Positions 24,842-35,881 of a stretch of DNA of 41,687 nucleotides are shown here, piece after piece. The notes under the pieces are model-generated. The model was not told the DNA's origin, did no database searches, and saw only the letters and a list, made by a program, of their open reading frames with translations. The DNA comes from Lysobacteraceae bacterium NML95-0200 (GTDB taxonomy: Bacteria > Pseudomonadota > Gammaproteobacteria > Xanthomonadales > Xanthomonadaceae), in the NCBI GenBank assembly GCA_002798255.1, contig NWQQ01000007.1, positions 1-41,687 of the forward strand, read 5' to 3'. Position numbers and translations under genes: made by a program. Each line of letters opens with the position of its first letter. The stretch's first letter is position 1.

Positions 24842-26013
24842 CAGCTACGCGCCTTGAGTGCGGCCACGGCCGGCAGTTCCTTGCCTTCCAGAAACTCCAG
24901 GAAAGCACCGCCGCCGGTGGAGATATACGAGACTTCCTTGGCGATGCCGTATTTGTCCACCGCGGCCAGGGTGTCGCCGCCACCGGCAATGGAAAACGCC
25001 GGCGAAGCGGCAGTGGCGCGCGCCAGCGCCTCGGTACCTTTGCCGAAGGCGTCGAACTCGAACACGCCCACCGGGCCGTTCCAGACTACGGTGCCGGCCT
25101 TGGCAATCAGCGCGGCGTATTGCGCGGCGGTTTGCGGGCCGATATCGAGAATCATGTCCTCATCGCCCACCGCATCCACCGCCTTGACCGTGGCCGGAGC
25201 ATCGGCAGCAAACGCCGGGGCGACCACCACATCCACCGGCAGCGGAATCTCCGCGCCGCGCGCCTTGGCATCGGCGGTAATTTTGCGCGCGGTATCAAGC
25301 AAATCCGCTTCCATCAGCGATTTGCCCACCGGGTAGCCGGCTGCCGCGATAAAGGTGTTGGCAATGCCGCCGCCAACAATCAATTGATCCACCTTGCCGA
25401 CCAGCGAGGACAACAGCTCCAGCTTGGTGCTGACCTTGCTGCCAGCGACAATCGCCAGCAGCGGGCGTGCCGGGTTATCCAGCGCACGCGCCAGTGCGTC
25501 CAGTTCGGCCATCAGCAGCGGCCCGCCAACAGCTTGCTTGGCGGCGCGAATCACGCCATGGGTGGAGGCCTGCGCGCGGTGTGCGGTGCCGAAGGCATCC
25601 ATCACGAAGATGTCACAAAGCGCGGCATATTTTTGGGCAAGGGCTTCATCATCGGCTTTCTCACCGATATTCATACGGCAGTTTTCCAGCAGCACGATTT
25701 GCCCCGGCGCCACTTCCACGCCATCGAGATAATCCTTGATGAGCGGCACCTCGCGCCCCAGCAGTTCCGAAAGCCGTTTGGCCACCGGCGCCAGCGAGTC
25801 AGCCTCGCTCCACTGGCCTTCCTTGGGACGCCCCAGATGCGACATCACCATCACCGCCGCACCGGCTTCAAGCGCGGCTTTGAGGGTCGGCAGCGAAGCA
25901 TTGATACGCTGGTCGGAAGTCACCCGGCCATCTTCCACAGGCACGTTCAAATCCTGGCGAATCAATACCCGCTTGCCGGACAGTTCAACATCGCTCAAAC
26001 GAAGAATGCTCAT
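24841..26013 (-). CDS. pgk: Phosphoglycerate kinase
   Basis: Glycolytic enzyme making ATP from 1,3-bisphosphoglycerate; 390 aa, normal length. Motifs: [16 protein letters not shown] at the N-terminus, [61 protein letters not shown] and [13 protein letters not shown]. Ribosome site AAGGGAAA before the ATG at 26013. It lies 29 bp after algC and 4-bp overlaps the DUF302 gene. Confidence 0.97.
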   Translation of the reverse strand: MSILRLSDVELSGKRVLIRQDLNVPVEDGRVTSDQRINASLPTLKAALEAGAAVMVMSHLGRPKEGQWSEADSLAPVAKRLSELLGREVPLIKDYLDGVEVAPGQIVLLENCRMNIGEKADDEALAQKYAALCDIFVMDAFGTAHRAQASTHGVIRAAKQAVGGPLLMAELDALARALDNPARPLLAIVAGSKVSTKLELLSSLVGKVDQLIVGGGIANTFIAAAGYPVGKSLMEADLLDTARKITADAKARGAEIPLPVDVVVAPAFAADAPATVKAVDAVGDEDMILDIGPQTAAQYAALIAKAGTVVWNGPVGVFEFDAFGKGTEALARATAASPAFSIAGGGDTLAAVDKYGIAKEVSYISTGGGAFLEFLEGKELPAVAALKARS

Positions 26014-26042
26014 GTTTTTCCCTTGAAAATTCAGTAAATCAA

Positions 26043-28391
26043 TCAGAACGGAATGGAAAGACCCGGATCAAGTTGCAGCAGCGCATCGCGGAATACGCCC
26101 TGGATGCGTTGCAATGCCTCCGGCGTTTTCGCCTCGAAACGCAGCACCAGAATCGGCGTGGTATTGGAGGCGCGCACCAGCCCCCAGCCGTCGCTCCAGT
26201 CGGCGCGCACGCCGTCAATGCTGGTCAGGCGCGCTTCCGGGAACTGGCTGCCCGCCACAAAGCGTTCGATAAAGGCATGCGGGTCATCCACCGGGATTTT
26301 CAGCTCCGGGGTGCTGATGCCATCGGGGATTCCGGCAAATACCGTATCGGCATCCTCATCGCGGATAGCCAGAATTTCCAGAAGGCGCGCGGCCGAGTAA
26401 ATGCCGTCATCAAAGCCGTACCAGCGTTCCTTGAAGAAGAAGTGGCCGCTCATCTCGCCCGCCAGCTCGGCCTCGGTTTCGCGCATCTTGGCCTTGATGA
26501 AGGAATGCCCGGTCTTCCACATCAGCGGGCTGCCGCCATGGCGCAGAATCCATGGCGTCAGCGCGCCCGTGCACTTGACGTCATAGACAATCATCGCGCC
26601 AGGCTGGCGCGCCAGCACATCGGCGGCAAACAGCATCAGCAAACGGTCGGGAAAGATATTGTGCCCGGCAGGCGTGACCACACCCAGGCGGTCGCCATCG
26701 CCATCGAAGGCGATGCCGATATCCGCGCCGCGCTGCTGCACCGCCGCCATCAAATCCTGCAAGTTATGCGGGTCGCTGGGGTCGGGGTGGTGATTGGGGA
26801 AGTTGCCGTCAATCTCGCAATACAGCGGAATCACTTCGGCGCCGATAGCCTGCAACACCTTCGGTCCCAGCTCGCCTGCGGCGCCATTGCCGGCGTCGAC
26901 CACCACCTTCAGCGGGCGGGCGGTCTGGATGTCGGCGGCCACGCGCTCGACATAATCATCGACCACACTGCGCGTTTCCATTTCGCCGCGCATCTTCGCG
27001 ATGTGCAGGCGGTTGTCCCGGATGCGCCCGTATAGTGCCTTGATAGCCTCGCCAGAGAGCGTCTCACCTCCCAGCACAATCTTGAAGCCGTTGTAGTCCG
27101 GCGGGTTATGGCTGCCGGTCACCGCCACACAGGAGCCTGCGCGCAGCTGGTAGGCCGCAAAATACACCAGCGGCGTCGGCGCCAGACCAATATCAATCAC
27201 CTTGCAGCCGGCATCGCGCAGGCCGTCCATCAGGCCAGCGGCAAGCTCCGGCCCGGAAAGACGGCCATCGCGACCCACCACGATTTCCCGCAAGCCCTGC
27301 TCGTGCATCTGCGTGCCGATGGCCAGGCCAATGGCGCGCGCCACCCCGGCATCCAAATCCTTGCCAACCACGCCACGGATGTCATAGGCGCGGAAGATGC
27401 CCGGCTCCACTTGTGGCAGCGCCTTCACAGGCGTACTTGTCGCCATGGTGGCTGCGCCCAGTTCTGCGGCCGCTTCCGCTTCCATCTGCTCGTATTCCTC
27501 GTTAACCGGCACTTCGGCTACAACTTTGCCCATACCAGCCATCTCGGCGAGTGTCAGGGCTTGTGCTTCTTCTCCGGATACGGCTTTTTTGCCGCGCCAC
27601 CTGGGCAGCAGCCAAATCAGCAATGCCACCAGCAAAAGCAGCCCGCCCAGCGCCATCGCCGGAATGGGTGCCAGCCCGAATGGGCCGGTTTCTTCCTGCA
27701 CATTGATACCGGCCGCCACGCGCAGCTCACTACCGGCAAGTTTGACCGCACGCGATTCGGCATAGCCTGCCGAGGCTGCATTGCCCAGCTCGGCAATGGT
27801 GGTCTGCCCCTGGCGCAGCGCCAGATAGCCCTGGCCTGCCGAGGCTGCGGCCACTTCCTCGCGCAACGGCTGCAATGGCATAACCGCCAGCGCCACCCGG
27901 CCTTCAGTCAGCGGCACCGCCACCAGCACGCCTTTTTCAGCGCCCGTCATGCCGATACGCACAGCAGTCTTGCCTTCAATGACGGCCTCTTCCACCGCCG
28001 CCAGACGGCCATAGCCAGACTCGGGCAGTTTTTGGTAGAACGCCTGCAAATCCTGCGGATAAACCACCACGCTTTGCGCATCCGCCAATTTTTTGCCCAT
28101 TTGCGCAGCGACCGCCTGCAAATCGCCGCTGGCCAGAAGCGGCTTCAAGGCATCATCCGCAGCGGCGGCCTCTACCTGCTTGCGCATCTGCCCCAGTTGC
28201 TGGTTGAGCGTGGCCGCAAGCGCATCGCGCTCTTCCAGCAGCGAATGCTCGCCACTGCTGCCCCGCCATTGCATGGCGCCGAAAAACAGCAACCAGCCGG
28301 CCAGCACTATCAGCAACAAGGCAAGCAACGGCCTTGCCTGCTCCAGCGAGCCCAATTCGATTTTGGACAACGAAGACTTTTTCTCACTCAT
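26043..28391 (-). CDS. algC: Phosphomannomutase/phosphoglucomutase (AlgC/XanA type) with membrane-anchored N-terminal domain
   Basis: A 782-aa protein, against about 460 for standard AlgC. The C-terminal half (from about 330) is a complete alpha-D-phosphohexomutase: [11 protein letters not shown], catalytic phosphoserine loop [11 protein letters not shown], metal loop DGDGDR, sugar-ring loop GEMSGHFFF and phosphate loop RASNTTPIL. It interconverts hexose 1- and 6-phosphates for surface polysaccharides. The N-terminal half has two membrane helices (about 22-43 and 252-272) around a periplasmic domain, like a sensor module, then an acidic linker. This architecture is known in xanthomonads, and the role of the extra domain is unclear. 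Confidence 0.92.
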   Translation of the reverse strand: MSEKKSSLSKIELGSLEQARPLLALLLIVLAGWLLFFGAMQWRGSSGEHSLLEERDALAATLNQQLGQMRKQVEAAAADDALKPLLASGDLQAVAAQMGKKLADAQSVVVYPQDLQAFYQKLPESGYGRLAAVEEAVIEGKTAVRIGMTGAEKGVLVAVPLTEGRVALAVMPLQPLREEVAAASAGQGYLALRQGQTTIAELGNAASAGYAESRAVKLAGSELRVAAGINVQEETGPFGLAPIPAMALGGLLLLVALLIWLLPRWRGKKAVSGEEAQALTLAEMAGMGKVVAEVPVNEEYEQMEAEAAAELGAATMATSTPVKALPQVEPGIFRAYDIRGVVGKDLDAGVARAIGLAIGTQMHEQGLREIVVGRDGRLSGPELAAGLMDGLRDAGCKVIDIGLAPTPLVYFAAYQLRAGSCVAVTGSHNPPDYNGFKIVLGGETLSGEAIKALYGRIRDNRLHIAKMRGEMETRSVVDDYVERVAADIQTARPLKVVVDAGNGAAGELGPKVLQAIGAEVIPLYCEIDGNFPNHHPDPSDPHNLQDLMAAVQQRGADIGIAFDGDGDRLGVVTPAGHNIFPDRLLMLFAADVLARQPGAMIVYDVKCTGALTPWILRHGGSPLMWKTGHSFIKAKMRETEAELAGEMSGHFFFKERWYGFDDGIYSAARLLEILAIRDEDADTVFAGIPDGISTPELKIPVDDPHAFIERFVAGSQFPEARLTSIDGVRADWSDGWGLVRASNTTPILVLRFEAKTPEALQRIQGVFRDALLQLDPGLSIPF

Positions 28392-28403
28392 GCTTCCATC
28401 CCC

Positions 28404-28862
28404 TTAGCGCAGGCCAGTATGACCGAAGCCGCCCGCACCGCGCTGGCTTGATTCAAATGTATCCACCACTTCAAAACTCGCACGCACCACCGGCATCAGC
28501 ACCAGTTGCGCGATGCGATCGCCCGGCACGATGACATGCGCAGTGTTGCTGCGATTCCAGACCGAAATCATCAGCGGCCCCTGATAGTCGGCATCAATCA
28601 GCCCGGTGCCATTGCCGAGCACGATGCCGTGCTTATGCCCAAGCCCCGAACGCGGCAGAATCAACGCGCACAAGCTGGCGTCGGCGATATGGATGGCAAG
28701 CCCGGAAGGCACAAGCTCGGTCGCCCCGGCGGCCAGTGTCAGCGGCGCCTCAATGGCAGCGCGCAAGTCCAGCCCGGCACTACCCGCAGTGGCATAGTCC
28801 GGCAGCGGCCATTCGCCACCCAGACGCGCGTCAAGAATCTTTACTTGCAAAACATGCTGCAT
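28404..28862 (-). CDS. dut: dUTPase
   Basis: Hydrolyses dUTP to dUMP, limiting uracil in DNA; 152 aa, trimeric family. The five conserved motifs are visible: [34 protein letters not shown] (motifs 2-3, partly quoted), [12 protein letters not shown], and the C-terminal [10 protein letters not shown] arm. The ATG at 28862 begins 2 bp after the coaB stop, so it is part of the same transcript. Confidence 0.96.
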   Translation of the reverse strand: MQHVLQVKILDARLGGEWPLPDYATAGSAGLDLRAAIEAPLTLAAGATELVPSGLAIHIADASLCALILPRSGLGHKHGIVLGNGTGLIDADYQGPLMISVWNRSNTAHVIVPGDRIAQLVLMPVVRASFEVVDTFESSQRGAGGFGHTGLR

Positions 28863-28864
28863 TT

Positions 28865-29512
28865 TCAAAGTCTGCTTTCCAGAAGGTTCAATAATTGTGC
28901 GGCGATTTCAGTCTTGGCTGCGCTGGGCAGCCGCACCGAGCCGCCCGGCCAGTACACCGTCAGCGCATTCTGGTCGGACTCGAAGCCGCTATCGGCGCGT
29001 CCCACCTGATTGGCGCAAATCATGTCCACGCCCTTGGCTGTGAGCTTGCCCAGCGCATAACGCTCAATATCTCCGGTTTCGGCAGCAAAGCCGACCACAC
29101 AGGCCGGGCGCAGGCCGGAGGCAGCCACATCGGCCAGAATATCGCGGGTACGCACCAGATTGAGCGTCATCTGCTCGCTGTCCGGCGTTTTTTTGAGCTT
29201 GGATGCAGACACCGATTGCGGGGTGAAATCCGCCACTGCCGCCGCCCCGATATAAATATCGGCAGGCAAAGCCGCCATTACCGCCGCGTGCATCTGCGCG
29301 GCACTCCTCACATCCAGCCGCTTCACGCCCGCTGGCGTTGCCAAGCTCACCGGCCCTGCCACCAGCAATACCCCGGCGCCCCGGCGCGCAGCTTCTGCGG
29401 CAATGGCAAAGCCCATCTTGCCGCTGGAGCGATTACCGAGAAAGCGCACCGGGTCAATATCCTCATAGGTGGGCCCGGCACTCACCACCATGCGCTTGCC
29501 TGCAAGACTCAC
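28865..29512 (-). CDS. coaB: CoaB, phosphopantothenoylcysteine synthetase (separate from CoaC)
   Basis: Joins phosphopantothenate and cysteine using CTP in coenzyme A synthesis. At 215 aa it equals the C-terminal half of standard fused CoaBC. The nucleotide-binding start [26 protein letters not shown] is recognisable, with AAVADFTP and SKLKK downstream. The start is a GTG overlapping the coaC stop (GTGA), placing three residues before the usual LAGKR. Either the gene is naturally split or a one-base shift separates the halves; both halves are intact and the join is a typical coupling overlap. Confidence 0.88.
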   Translation of the reverse strand: MSLAGKRMVVSAGPTYEDIDPVRFLGNRSSGKMGFAIAAEAARRGAGVLLVAGPVSLATPAGVKRLDVRSAAQMHAAVMAALPADIYIGAAAVADFTPQSVSASKLKKTPDSEQMTLNLVRTRDILADVAASGLRPACVVGFAAETGDIERYALGKLTAKGVDMICANQVGRADSGFESDQNALTVYWPGGSVRLPSAAKTEIAAQLLNLLESRL

Positions 29513-30063
29513 GCCCGCACCTCGCCGAGCATCGCATTCAATGCCGCGACAATCTCGAAAGGCTCGCTCATCCGCCCAGGTCCCTGCTCGCCACAGGCCT
29601 GCTCGCCGCAGGCAGGCCCCACCATGGCAAGACCACGGCTTTGCAGCAAGGCGATATTGGCCTGTGTAGCCGGATGCAGCCACATGCGCTGATTCATGGC
29701 CGGCGCCGCCAGTATCGGCGCGGTGCTGGCAAGGCAAAGCGTACTGACCAAGTCATCGGCCAGCCCATGCGCGAGTTTTGCCAGGGTATTGGCCGTAGCG
29801 GGCGCAATCACGATGGCATCAGGCCAGCGCGCCAGCTCGATATGCCCCATTGCGGCCTCCGCCTGCGCATCCCACAGGCTGATGCGTACCGGCTGGCCAC
29901 TCAGTGCCTGAAACGTCGCCGCGCCCACAAACTGCAAGGCCGAAGCGGTCATCGCCACCTGCACCTTGGCGCCGGCCTTGCGCAGCTGGCGGGTCAGGTC
30001 TGCGGCCTTGTAAGCCGCTACGCCACCACAGACGCACAGCAGTATTTTCTTGCCTGAAAGCAT
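29509..30063 (-). CDS. coaC: CoaC, phosphopantothenoylcysteine decarboxylase (separate from CoaB)
   Basis: FMN-dependent decarboxylase of coenzyme A synthesis, equal to the N-terminal half of CoaBC. Motifs: ILLCVCGGVAAYKAADL flavin-binding start, the active-site His region MGHIELARW, APATANTLAKLAHG, APAMNQRMW (PxMNxxMW) and the cysteine lid GEQACGEQGPGRM. 184 aa from the ATG at 30063; a GTG at 30078 would add five residues. It ends GEVRA then TGA, inside the GTG start of coaB. It is divergent from radC. Confidence 0.88.
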   Translation of the reverse strand: MLSGKKILLCVCGGVAAYKAADLTRQLRKAGAKVQVAMTASALQFVGAATFQALSGQPVRISLWDAQAEAAMGHIELARWPDAIVIAPATANTLAKLAHGLADDLVSTLCLASTAPILAAPAMNQRMWLHPATQANIALLQSRGLAMVGPACGEQACGEQGPGRMSEPFEIVAALNAMLGEVRA

Positions 30064-30203
30064 GGCGGAGGCATTCACGGGATTTAAGGGTTTTCTGGCA
30101 GCCAGCAGGGCTATCAGCTTAACCGATGCCAGCGGCTTTCCGATGCACGGCTGCCCGGCCAGGATTCAGACTGAAAGACACCCCCTTATGCCGGAGGCTT
30201 CCC

Positions 30204-30878
30204 ATGCGTATCCATGACTGGCCTGTTGAGGAGCGCCCACGCGAAAAACTGCTGGCACGCGGCGCGGCGGCGCTGTCTGATGCTGAACTGCTGGCGTTGT
30301 TCCTGGGCTCGGGGCTGCCCGGGCAAGATGCAGTCAGCACCGCCCGACTGTTGCTTCGCGAGCACGGCCCGTTACGCGCCTTGCTGGAGCGCAGCTCCAA
30401 AGACATGGCCAAACTGCCCGGCATCGGCCCTGCCCGCGCCTGCCTGCTGAGCGGCGCAATGGAGCTGTGCAGCCGCCAGCTTGCCGCCGCACTTGCCCGT
30501 GGCGAGAGCCTCAACTCGCCCGCCACTGCCGGACAGTACTTCAGTCAACGCTTGCGGCATCAAAGCCGCGAAGTGTTTGCCGCATTGTTTCTGGACAGCC
30601 GTCATCGCAGCCTGGGCTTTGAGGAAATGTTCAGCGGCACCCTTGACAGCGCCCCAGTACATCCGCGCGAGGTGGTGCGCCGCGCACTGGCGCACAACGC
30701 CGCCGCAGTCATCGTCGGCCATAACCACCCCAGCGGGGATGCCACTCCCAGCCAGGCCGACCGGGATTTGACCCGCACCCTGAAGAACGCACTGGACTTG
30801 GTGGAAATCCGCCTGCTGGACCATTTCATCATCGCTGACGGCCCACCACTGTCGATGGCCGAGCGCGGGCTGCTATGA
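30204..30878 (+). CDS. radC: RadC-family JAB1/MPN protein
   Basis: A 224-aa RadC protein. An N-terminal helix-hairpin-helix region (DMAKLPGIGPARACLL) precedes the JAMM metal motif VIVGHNHPSGDATPSQAD and the end LLDHFIIADG. Despite the name, a role in repair is doubtful; the true function is unsettled. The ATG at 30204 gives the family start MRIHDWPVEERPREKLL. Confidence 0.93.
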   Translation: MRIHDWPVEERPREKLLARGAAALSDAELLALFLGSGLPGQDAVSTARLLLREHGPLRALLERSSKDMAKLPGIGPARACLLSGAMELCSRQLAAALARGESLNSPATAGQYFSQRLRHQSREVFAALFLDSRHRSLGFEEMFSGTLDSAPVHPREVVRRALAHNAAAVIVGHNHPSGDATPSQADRDLTRTLKNALDLVEIRLLDHFIIADGPPLSMAERGLL

Positions 30879-30950
30879 GCGCCTGTTCAAAGAAACCCGT
30901 GCCAAGCTGGATTAAACTACGCGGTCGCATCATTTCCCCTCAGTCTTTTC

Positions 30951-32639
30951 GTGAAAGCCCAGCTCAAGTCTCTGGTCGAACAGGCCATTGCCACCCTTTC
31001 TGCCAACGGCACGCTGCCTGCGGATTTGTCCGCGCCGGATTTCGTCATTGAACGCCCGCGCGAAGCCAGCCACGGCGATTTCTCCACCAATGCCGCAATG
31101 CTGCTGGCCAAACCGGCACGCAGCAACCCGCGTGCCCTAGCCCAGGCATTACTGGATGCGCTGCCGCAGGATGCGCGCATTGCCAAAACGGAAATCGCAG
31201 GCCCTGGCTTCATCAATTTCCATCTTGCAGCCGATGCCTGGCATTCGGTGGTGAGCGCCATCCATGCCCAGGGCGATGCCTTCGGCTGCAATGACAGCGG
31301 CCAGGGGCAAAAAGTGGGCGTGGAATATGTCTCGGCCAACCCCACCGGCCCGCTGCATGTGGGACATGGCCGTGCGGCCGCCATTGGCGACTCCATCGCC
31401 CGCGTGCTGGCCGCCAATGGCTGGCAGGTAGTGCGCGAGTTCTATTACAACGATGCCGGCGTTCAGATTGAAAACCTGGCCAAATCGGTCAAGGCGCGCA
31501 TCGACGGCCACCAGCCCGGTGATGATGCCTGGCCTGCCGAAGCCTATAACGGCGATTACATCGCCGATGTCGCTGCGGCCTATCTGCGCGAGGAATCGGT
31601 CGAAGTGGACGGCCAAACCGTCACCGGCAGCAAAAACCCGGACGACACCGATGCCATCCGCCGCTTTGCCGTGGCCTGGCTGCGCCGCGAACAAAACGCC
31701 GACCTTGACGCCTATGCGGTGAGGTTCGACAACTATTTTCTGGAATCCTCGCTGTATGCCGATGGCAAGGTCGAGGAAACCGTGGCCGAACTCACCCGTC
31801 GCGGCCATACCTATGAAGAAGGCGGCGCACTGTGGCTGCGCAGCACCGATTTTGGCGACGACAAAGACCGGGTGATGCGCAAGTCCGACGGCAGCTATAC
31901 CTATTTTGTGCCGGACGTGGCCTACCACCGCAGCAAATGGCAGCGCGGCTGGACGCGCGCCATTACCGAGCTGGGCGCCGACCACCACGGCTCGCTGGCG
32001 CGGGTGCGCGCTGGCCTGCAGGCGCTGGATGCCGGTATCCCCAAGGGCTATCCGGACTATGTGCTGCACCAGATGGTGACGGTGATGCGCGGCGGCGAAG
32101 AGGTCAAACTCTCCAAGCGCGCCGGCAGCTATCTGACCCTGCGCGATTTGATTGAAGAAACCAGCAAGGACGCGGTGCGCTGGTTCCTGATTGCGCGCAA
32201 GCCCGATTCGCAGCTCACCTTCGATATTGACCTGGCCCGCAGCCAGTCCAATGACAACCCGGTGTTCTATGTGCAATACGCCCATGCGCGGGTGCACAGC
32301 CTGTTGCGCCAGGCGGCGGAAAAAGGCTTCAGCTTCCGGCTGGAAAACGGCCTGGAAAACCTGGGCAAGCTGCAAGACGAGGCCAGTCTGGCACTGATGA
32401 TTGAGCTCTCGCGCTACCCGGAAGTGGTCGCCGCCGCCGCACAGACGCTGGAGCCGCATATCATCGCCCAGTATCTGCGCGAGCTCGCTACCGCCTTCCA
32501 TACCGCCTACCACGCCCAGCCGGTGCTGGTGGAAAACGCCAGCGAGCGCGATGCACGCCTTGCGCTGTGCACCGCCACCGCACAAGTGCTGAAAAACGGC
32601 ATGGCGCTGCTCGGTGTGTCCGCACCTGAGAAAATGTAA
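30951..32639 (+). CDS. argS: Arginyl-tRNA synthetase
   Basis: Class I aminoacyl-tRNA synthetase, 562 aa. It has the N-terminal Arg-tRNA-synthetase domain, the HIGH box [13 protein letters not shown], the KMSKS-equivalent [12 protein letters not shown], and the C-terminal DALR anticodon-binding domain ([20 protein letters not shown]). The start is a GTG, the only start giving the family N-terminus. It lies between radC and the SPOR gene, as in xanthomonads. Confidence 0.96.
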   Translation: MKAQLKSLVEQAIATLSANGTLPADLSAPDFVIERPREASHGDFSTNAAMLLAKPARSNPRALAQALLDALPQDARIAKTEIAGPGFINFHLAADAWHSVVSAIHAQGDAFGCNDSGQGQKVGVEYVSANPTGPLHVGHGRAAAIGDSIARVLAANGWQVVREFYYNDAGVQIENLAKSVKARIDGHQPGDDAWPAEAYNGDYIADVAAAYLREESVEVDGQTVTGSKNPDDTDAIRRFAVAWLRREQNADLDAYAVRFDNYFLESSLYADGKVEETVAELTRRGHTYEEGGALWLRSTDFGDDKDRVMRKSDGSYTYFVPDVAYHRSKWQRGWTRAITELGADHHGSLARVRAGLQALDAGIPKGYPDYVLHQMVTVMRGGEEVKLSKRAGSYLTLRDLIEETSKDAVRWFLIARKPDSQLTFDIDLARSQSNDNPVFYVQYAHARVHSLLRQAAEKGFSFRLENGLENLGKLQDEASLALMIELSRYPEVVAAAAQTLEPHIIAQYLRELATAFHTAYHAQPVLVENASERDARLALCTATAQVLKNGMALLGVSAPEKM

Positions 32640-32654
32640 CCGGAGACAAACCAT

Positions 32655-33668
32655 ATGGCCGCACGTCGCGGAAAATCACAGGCACGGCGCAGCAGCGCAC
32701 GACAAAGCAGCATGCCCGGCTGGGCATGGCTGCTGATAGGGGTTTTGCTGACCCTGGTGGTCATCTTGCTGGCGCCACGCTTTATCGGCGCCCATAAAGA
32801 GGGCAATACCGGCTTTTTCAGCCTCGGCAATGCGCCATCCAGCCCAGAGCCACTGCCGCAGCCGGACGCATCCAGCACGCCCGCCTTTGAGCCGGCGCCG
32901 GCCACCCCGCCCAAACGCCAGAGCGAGCCTGCACGCCAGGAGCCGCCCAAGTCGCGTGACTTCGACTTTTACGAAGTGCTGCCCAATGAAGAAGTCATCC
33001 TGACCGATGCGCAGCTGGCTGCCATCCAGCGCGAGGAAGCCCGCCGCCGCGAGGAAGCGCGTCGTCGCGAACAACAGGCAGCTGCCGCAGCCGCCCAGGC
33101 CAACACCCCGGCTGCAAGCAATGAATCCGCTGCCCAGGCCGCTGCCACCCAGGCTGCCGATGCCCAGGCGCGCGCCATCGCAGCCGCCAATGCGCAGCTA
33201 CCACGCCCGCTGCCTGAAGCGGCTGCACCCGCACCGGCAAGGCGCACGCCCCCGGCCACCGCAGCTGTCGCGGCACCCGCCCCCAGGCCGGCGACGACAG
33301 CCAGCACCCCAACTCCAGCGCCCGCTACCGCGCCAGCGCCTAAAGCCACGCCCCCTACAGCTACCGCCACCACACCTGCTGCGGCTTCTGCACCGGCGGC
33401 TGCGGCCAATACCGCCACGCAAGCTGCCGTGCGTAGCGCACCGTATATCGTGCAGGCCGGCGCCTTTGCGGCCAGCGGCGATGCCGAGGCGGTCAAGGCC
33501 AGAATCGCGCTACTGGGCCTGAATGCCCGCGTAGAATCCGCGCAGAATAATGGCAAGACCGTGTACCGGGTGCGCATGGGGCCTTATGGCTCCGCCGCCG
33601 AAGCCGCCGAAGCAAAACAAAAACTGGAAAGCGGCGGCTTGCAGGCAATGACCCTGCAAGTCAAATAA
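32655..33668 (+). CDS. SPOR-domain protein (FtsN-like architecture)
   Basis: A 337-aa bitopic inner-membrane protein: basic cytoplasmic tail (1-20), one membrane helix (about 22-44), a long Ala/Pro-rich periplasmic linker with a Glu/Arg-rich coiled patch (EEARRREEARRREQ), and a C-terminal SPOR domain (about 258-337, YIVQAGAFAASGDAEAVKARIALL) that binds denuded glycan at the septum. It resembles FtsN in layout. The ribosome site GGAG is 9 bp before the ATG; it follows argS by 15 bp and is likely cotranscribed. Confidence 0.9.
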   Translation: MAARRGKSQARRSSARQSSMPGWAWLLIGVLLTLVVILLAPRFIGAHKEGNTGFFSLGNAPSSPEPLPQPDASSTPAFEPAPATPPKRQSEPARQEPPKSRDFDFYEVLPNEEVILTDAQLAAIQREEARRREEARRREQQAAAAAAQANTPAASNESAAQAAATQAADAQARAIAAANAQLPRPLPEAAAPAPARRTPPATAAVAAPAPRPATTASTPTPAPATAPAPKATPPTATATTPAAASAPAAAANTATQAAVRSAPYIVQAGAFAASGDAEAVKARIALLGLNARVESAQNNGKTVYRVRMGPYGSAAEAAEAKQKLESGGLQAMTLQVK

Positions 33669-33677
33669 ATCATCACT

Positions 33678-33699
33678 CGGGCGTGCCACGGCACGCCCG
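33678..33699 (+). terminator. Probable terminator after the SPOR gene
   Basis: A 9-bp stem CGGGCGTGC/GCACGCCCG with a CACG loop, followed by GGCTTTATCTAT, a weak T-run. It lies between the convergent SPOR and rsgA genes. Confidence 0.55.
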
Positions 33700-33714
33700 G
33701 GCTTTATCTATCGT

Positions 33715-34791
33715 TCAACGGCGAAAACGCCTGCGTCCGCGTCCGCCTGCCGCATTCTCGGCCTGACGCTGCGCCAGGGTATCCGCCGCCACTGCCAGCT
33801 CATCGCGCAGCTTCAGATAATTGGCAAAACGCGCCGCTTCCAGCTCGCCACAGGCCACGGCAGCCTGCAAGGCACAGCCGGGCTCCTTGTCGTGGCGACA
33901 ATCGCGAAACCGGCAATACTCGGCCAATTCCGCAATATCGGCAAAAGCCGCCGCATCCAGTTGTTCTTCGCCAGTAGGCTTCAACTCGCGCATCCCCGGC
34001 GTATCAATCAGGCAGGCACCACCCGGCAGGGGCAGCAACGCCCGATGCGTGGTGGTATGCCGGCCACGGGCATCATGCGCGCGCACCGCCCCGGTACGCA
34101 TCCGCTGCTTGCCCAGCAGGGTATTGGTCAGGGTGGATTTGCCCGCACCCGATGAGCCGACCAGCACTACGGTACGCCCCGCGCTCAGCCACGGCGCCAG
34201 CACCGCCACGCTGGCCGCAGCGCAGGCATTGACACTACACACGGCAATATCTTGCGCGGCCAATGCCGCCAAAGCCTCACGCGCCGCCGGCGCGTCGGCT
34301 GCAATATCCTGCTTGGTGAGCACCACGACGGGCTCAACCCCACCGCCCTTGAGCAATAGCAAATAGCGCTCGATGCGGCGCGGGTTGAAATCCGCATCCA
34401 GCCCGGTCACCACAAAGGCGGTATCGACATTGGCGGCAATCAACTGCTGCTTGTAATGCTCGCCCGCCGCCGCCCGTTTGATGGTGCTCCAGCGCGGCAG
34501 CAGCGCCACGATGCGCGGCTTTTCTGCGCTGTCCTCAATCAGCACCCAGTCACCGACTGCCGCGCGGCTGGCCGGGTCGCAGCGCGGCCTGGCCCATTCC
34601 GGCAACGACTCCACGGTTTGTGCATCCGCAGCATGTTCGGCCACCACATAGCCGGAGCGGTGCTGCTCAATCACCCGCGCCGGACGCGCCGCCGGGTTCG
34701 CCGCACATAGTGCCTGCCAATCCTCAGGCAACGACAGAGGCCAGCCAATCGCCGTCAAACGGGCTTGATTGGGACAGGCCGCCTGCTTCAC
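33715..34791 (-). CDS. rsgA: RsgA, ribosome small-subunit-dependent GTPase
   Basis: Circularly permuted GTPase that helps late 30S maturation. The 358-aa protein has the OB-fold N-terminus, the G4 motif VLTKQD before the G1 motif [10 protein letters not shown], the G3 motif DTPGM, and a C-terminal zinc site ([14 protein letters not shown]). The start is a GTG overlapping the erpA stop by 4 bp (GTGA); an upstream TTG is less likely. Confidence 0.94.
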   Translation of the reverse strand: MKQAACPNQARLTAIGWPLSLPEDWQALCAANPAARPARVIEQHRSGYVVAEHAADAQTVESLPEWARPRCDPASRAAVGDWVLIEDSAEKPRIVALLPRWSTIKRAAAGEHYKQQLIAANVDTAFVVTGLDADFNPRRIERYLLLLKGGGVEPVVVLTKQDIAADAPAAREALAALAAQDIAVCSVNACAAASVAVLAPWLSAGRTVVLVGSSGAGKSTLTNTLLGKQRMRTGAVRAHDARGRHTTTHRALLPLPGGACLIDTPGMRELKPTGEEQLDAAAFADIAELAEYCRFRDCRHDKEPGCALQAAVACGELEAARFANYLKLRDELAVAADTLAQRQAENAAGGRGRRRFRR

Positions 34792-35165
34792 ACCGTAAAT
34801 GATGAGCCACAACCGCAGGTGGTCTTGGCATTGGGATTGCGGATGGAAAACTGCGCCCCGTGCAGCGACTCGGTGTAATCCACCGTAGCGCCCATCAGAT
34901 ACTGAAGGCTGAGCGGGTCAACCAGCAGCACCACGCCATCGGTCACCACCGCCAAATCATCCTCGGCCTGGTTTTCGTCAAACTCGAAGCCATACTGAAA
35001 ACCGGAACAGCCGCCACCCTGGATATAAACACGCAACTTCAGTGCCGGGTTACCTTCTTCGGCAATCAGCTCGCGCACCTTGTCCGCAGCGGCCTGGGTG
35101 AAGTTGAGTGGCGCTTCAAGCTGCTGATAGCCGGGCGCATTCTGGTCAAGGCTGTGGTTTTCCAT
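34788..35165 (-). CDS. erpA: ErpA-type A-type iron-sulphur carrier
   Basis: A 125-aa A-type carrier that passes Fe-S clusters to client enzymes. The three conserved cysteines are present ([11 protein letters not shown] and the C-terminal TTCGCGSSF). Start ATG at 35165 (MENHSLDQ). Called ErpA rather than IscA because of its sequence and because no isc genes are near, though that distinction is not certain. It is coupled to rsgA. Confidence 0.85.
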   Translation of the reverse strand: MENHSLDQNAPGYQQLEAPLNFTQAAADKVRELIAEEGNPALKLRVYIQGGGCSGFQYGFEFDENQAEDDLAVVTDGVVLLVDPLSLQYLMGATVDYTESLHGAQFSIRNPNAKTTCGCGSSFTV

Positions 35166-35257
35166 GCGCAAAGCATGGGGCTTGCAGGCCACAGGTTCAA
35201 GCCCGGCAGAATCCGGCTATAGTGCGCACCAATACAGCCCCGACTTGGGAGTGCCTC

Positions 35258-35881
35258 ATGGATGTATCATCTGCGCATGTTTTTGCCGCTGGCGTGCTCT
35301 TGGCCTGGCTGGCCGGGATTCGCGTTTATCTGACCGTATTCGGGGTCGGCATTGCCGGCACGATGGGCTGGGTGGAATTGCCCGAGGCGCTCACCGCCAC
35401 CCAGTCTCCATGGGTGCTGGGCGTTTCCGGCGCACTGGCGTTGATGGAATTTTTTGCCGACAAGATTCCCGGTGTGGACAGCATCTGGGATCTGCTGCAA
35501 ACCTTGGCGCGCATTCCTGCGGGCGCTTTTCTGGCCGCCGCTGCCATTTCACCCGATGGCGAACTGGGCACAGGCATGCTGGCCGCAGGCGCAGGCGTGA
35601 CACTCACCAGTCACTTTCTGAAAACCGGCACCCGCGCCATCATCAACACCTCGCCCGAGCCTGCCAGCAACTGGACAGCCTCATTCGGTGAAGACATCCT
35701 CACCACAGGCTCGCTGGCGCTTGCCATCTTCAACCCCTGGGTAGCGCTGGTTATCGTGCTCATCATCAGCCTGACCTTCAGCTTTGTGCTCTGGTGGCTG
35801 GGTCGCAAGGCTCTGCGCGGCCTGCGCTGGCTAAAGCGCCAAACCACCAGCCCATCGCCACCCAGCACGAGCCCACACTAA
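35258..35881 (+). CDS. DUF4126 membrane protein
   Basis: A 207-aa integral membrane protein with four or five helices ([22 protein letters not shown] in part, then about 105-125 and 160-185) and the DUF4126 signature [18 protein letters not shown]. The function is unknown. GGGAG precedes the ATG at 35258, and a near-perfect -10 (TATAGT, 35218-35223) lies upstream with no good -35. Its stop overlaps the convergent rppH stop by 3 bp. Confidence 0.87.
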   Translation: MDVSSAHVFAAGVLLAWLAGIRVYLTVFGVGIAGTMGWVELPEALTATQSPWVLGVSGALALMEFFADKIPGVDSIWDLLQTLARIPAGAFLAAAAISPDGELGTGMLAAGAGVTLTSHFLKTGTRAIINTSPEPASNWTASFGEDILTTGSLALAIFNPWVALVIVLIISLTFSFVLWWLGRKALRGLRWLKRQTTSPSPPSTSPH

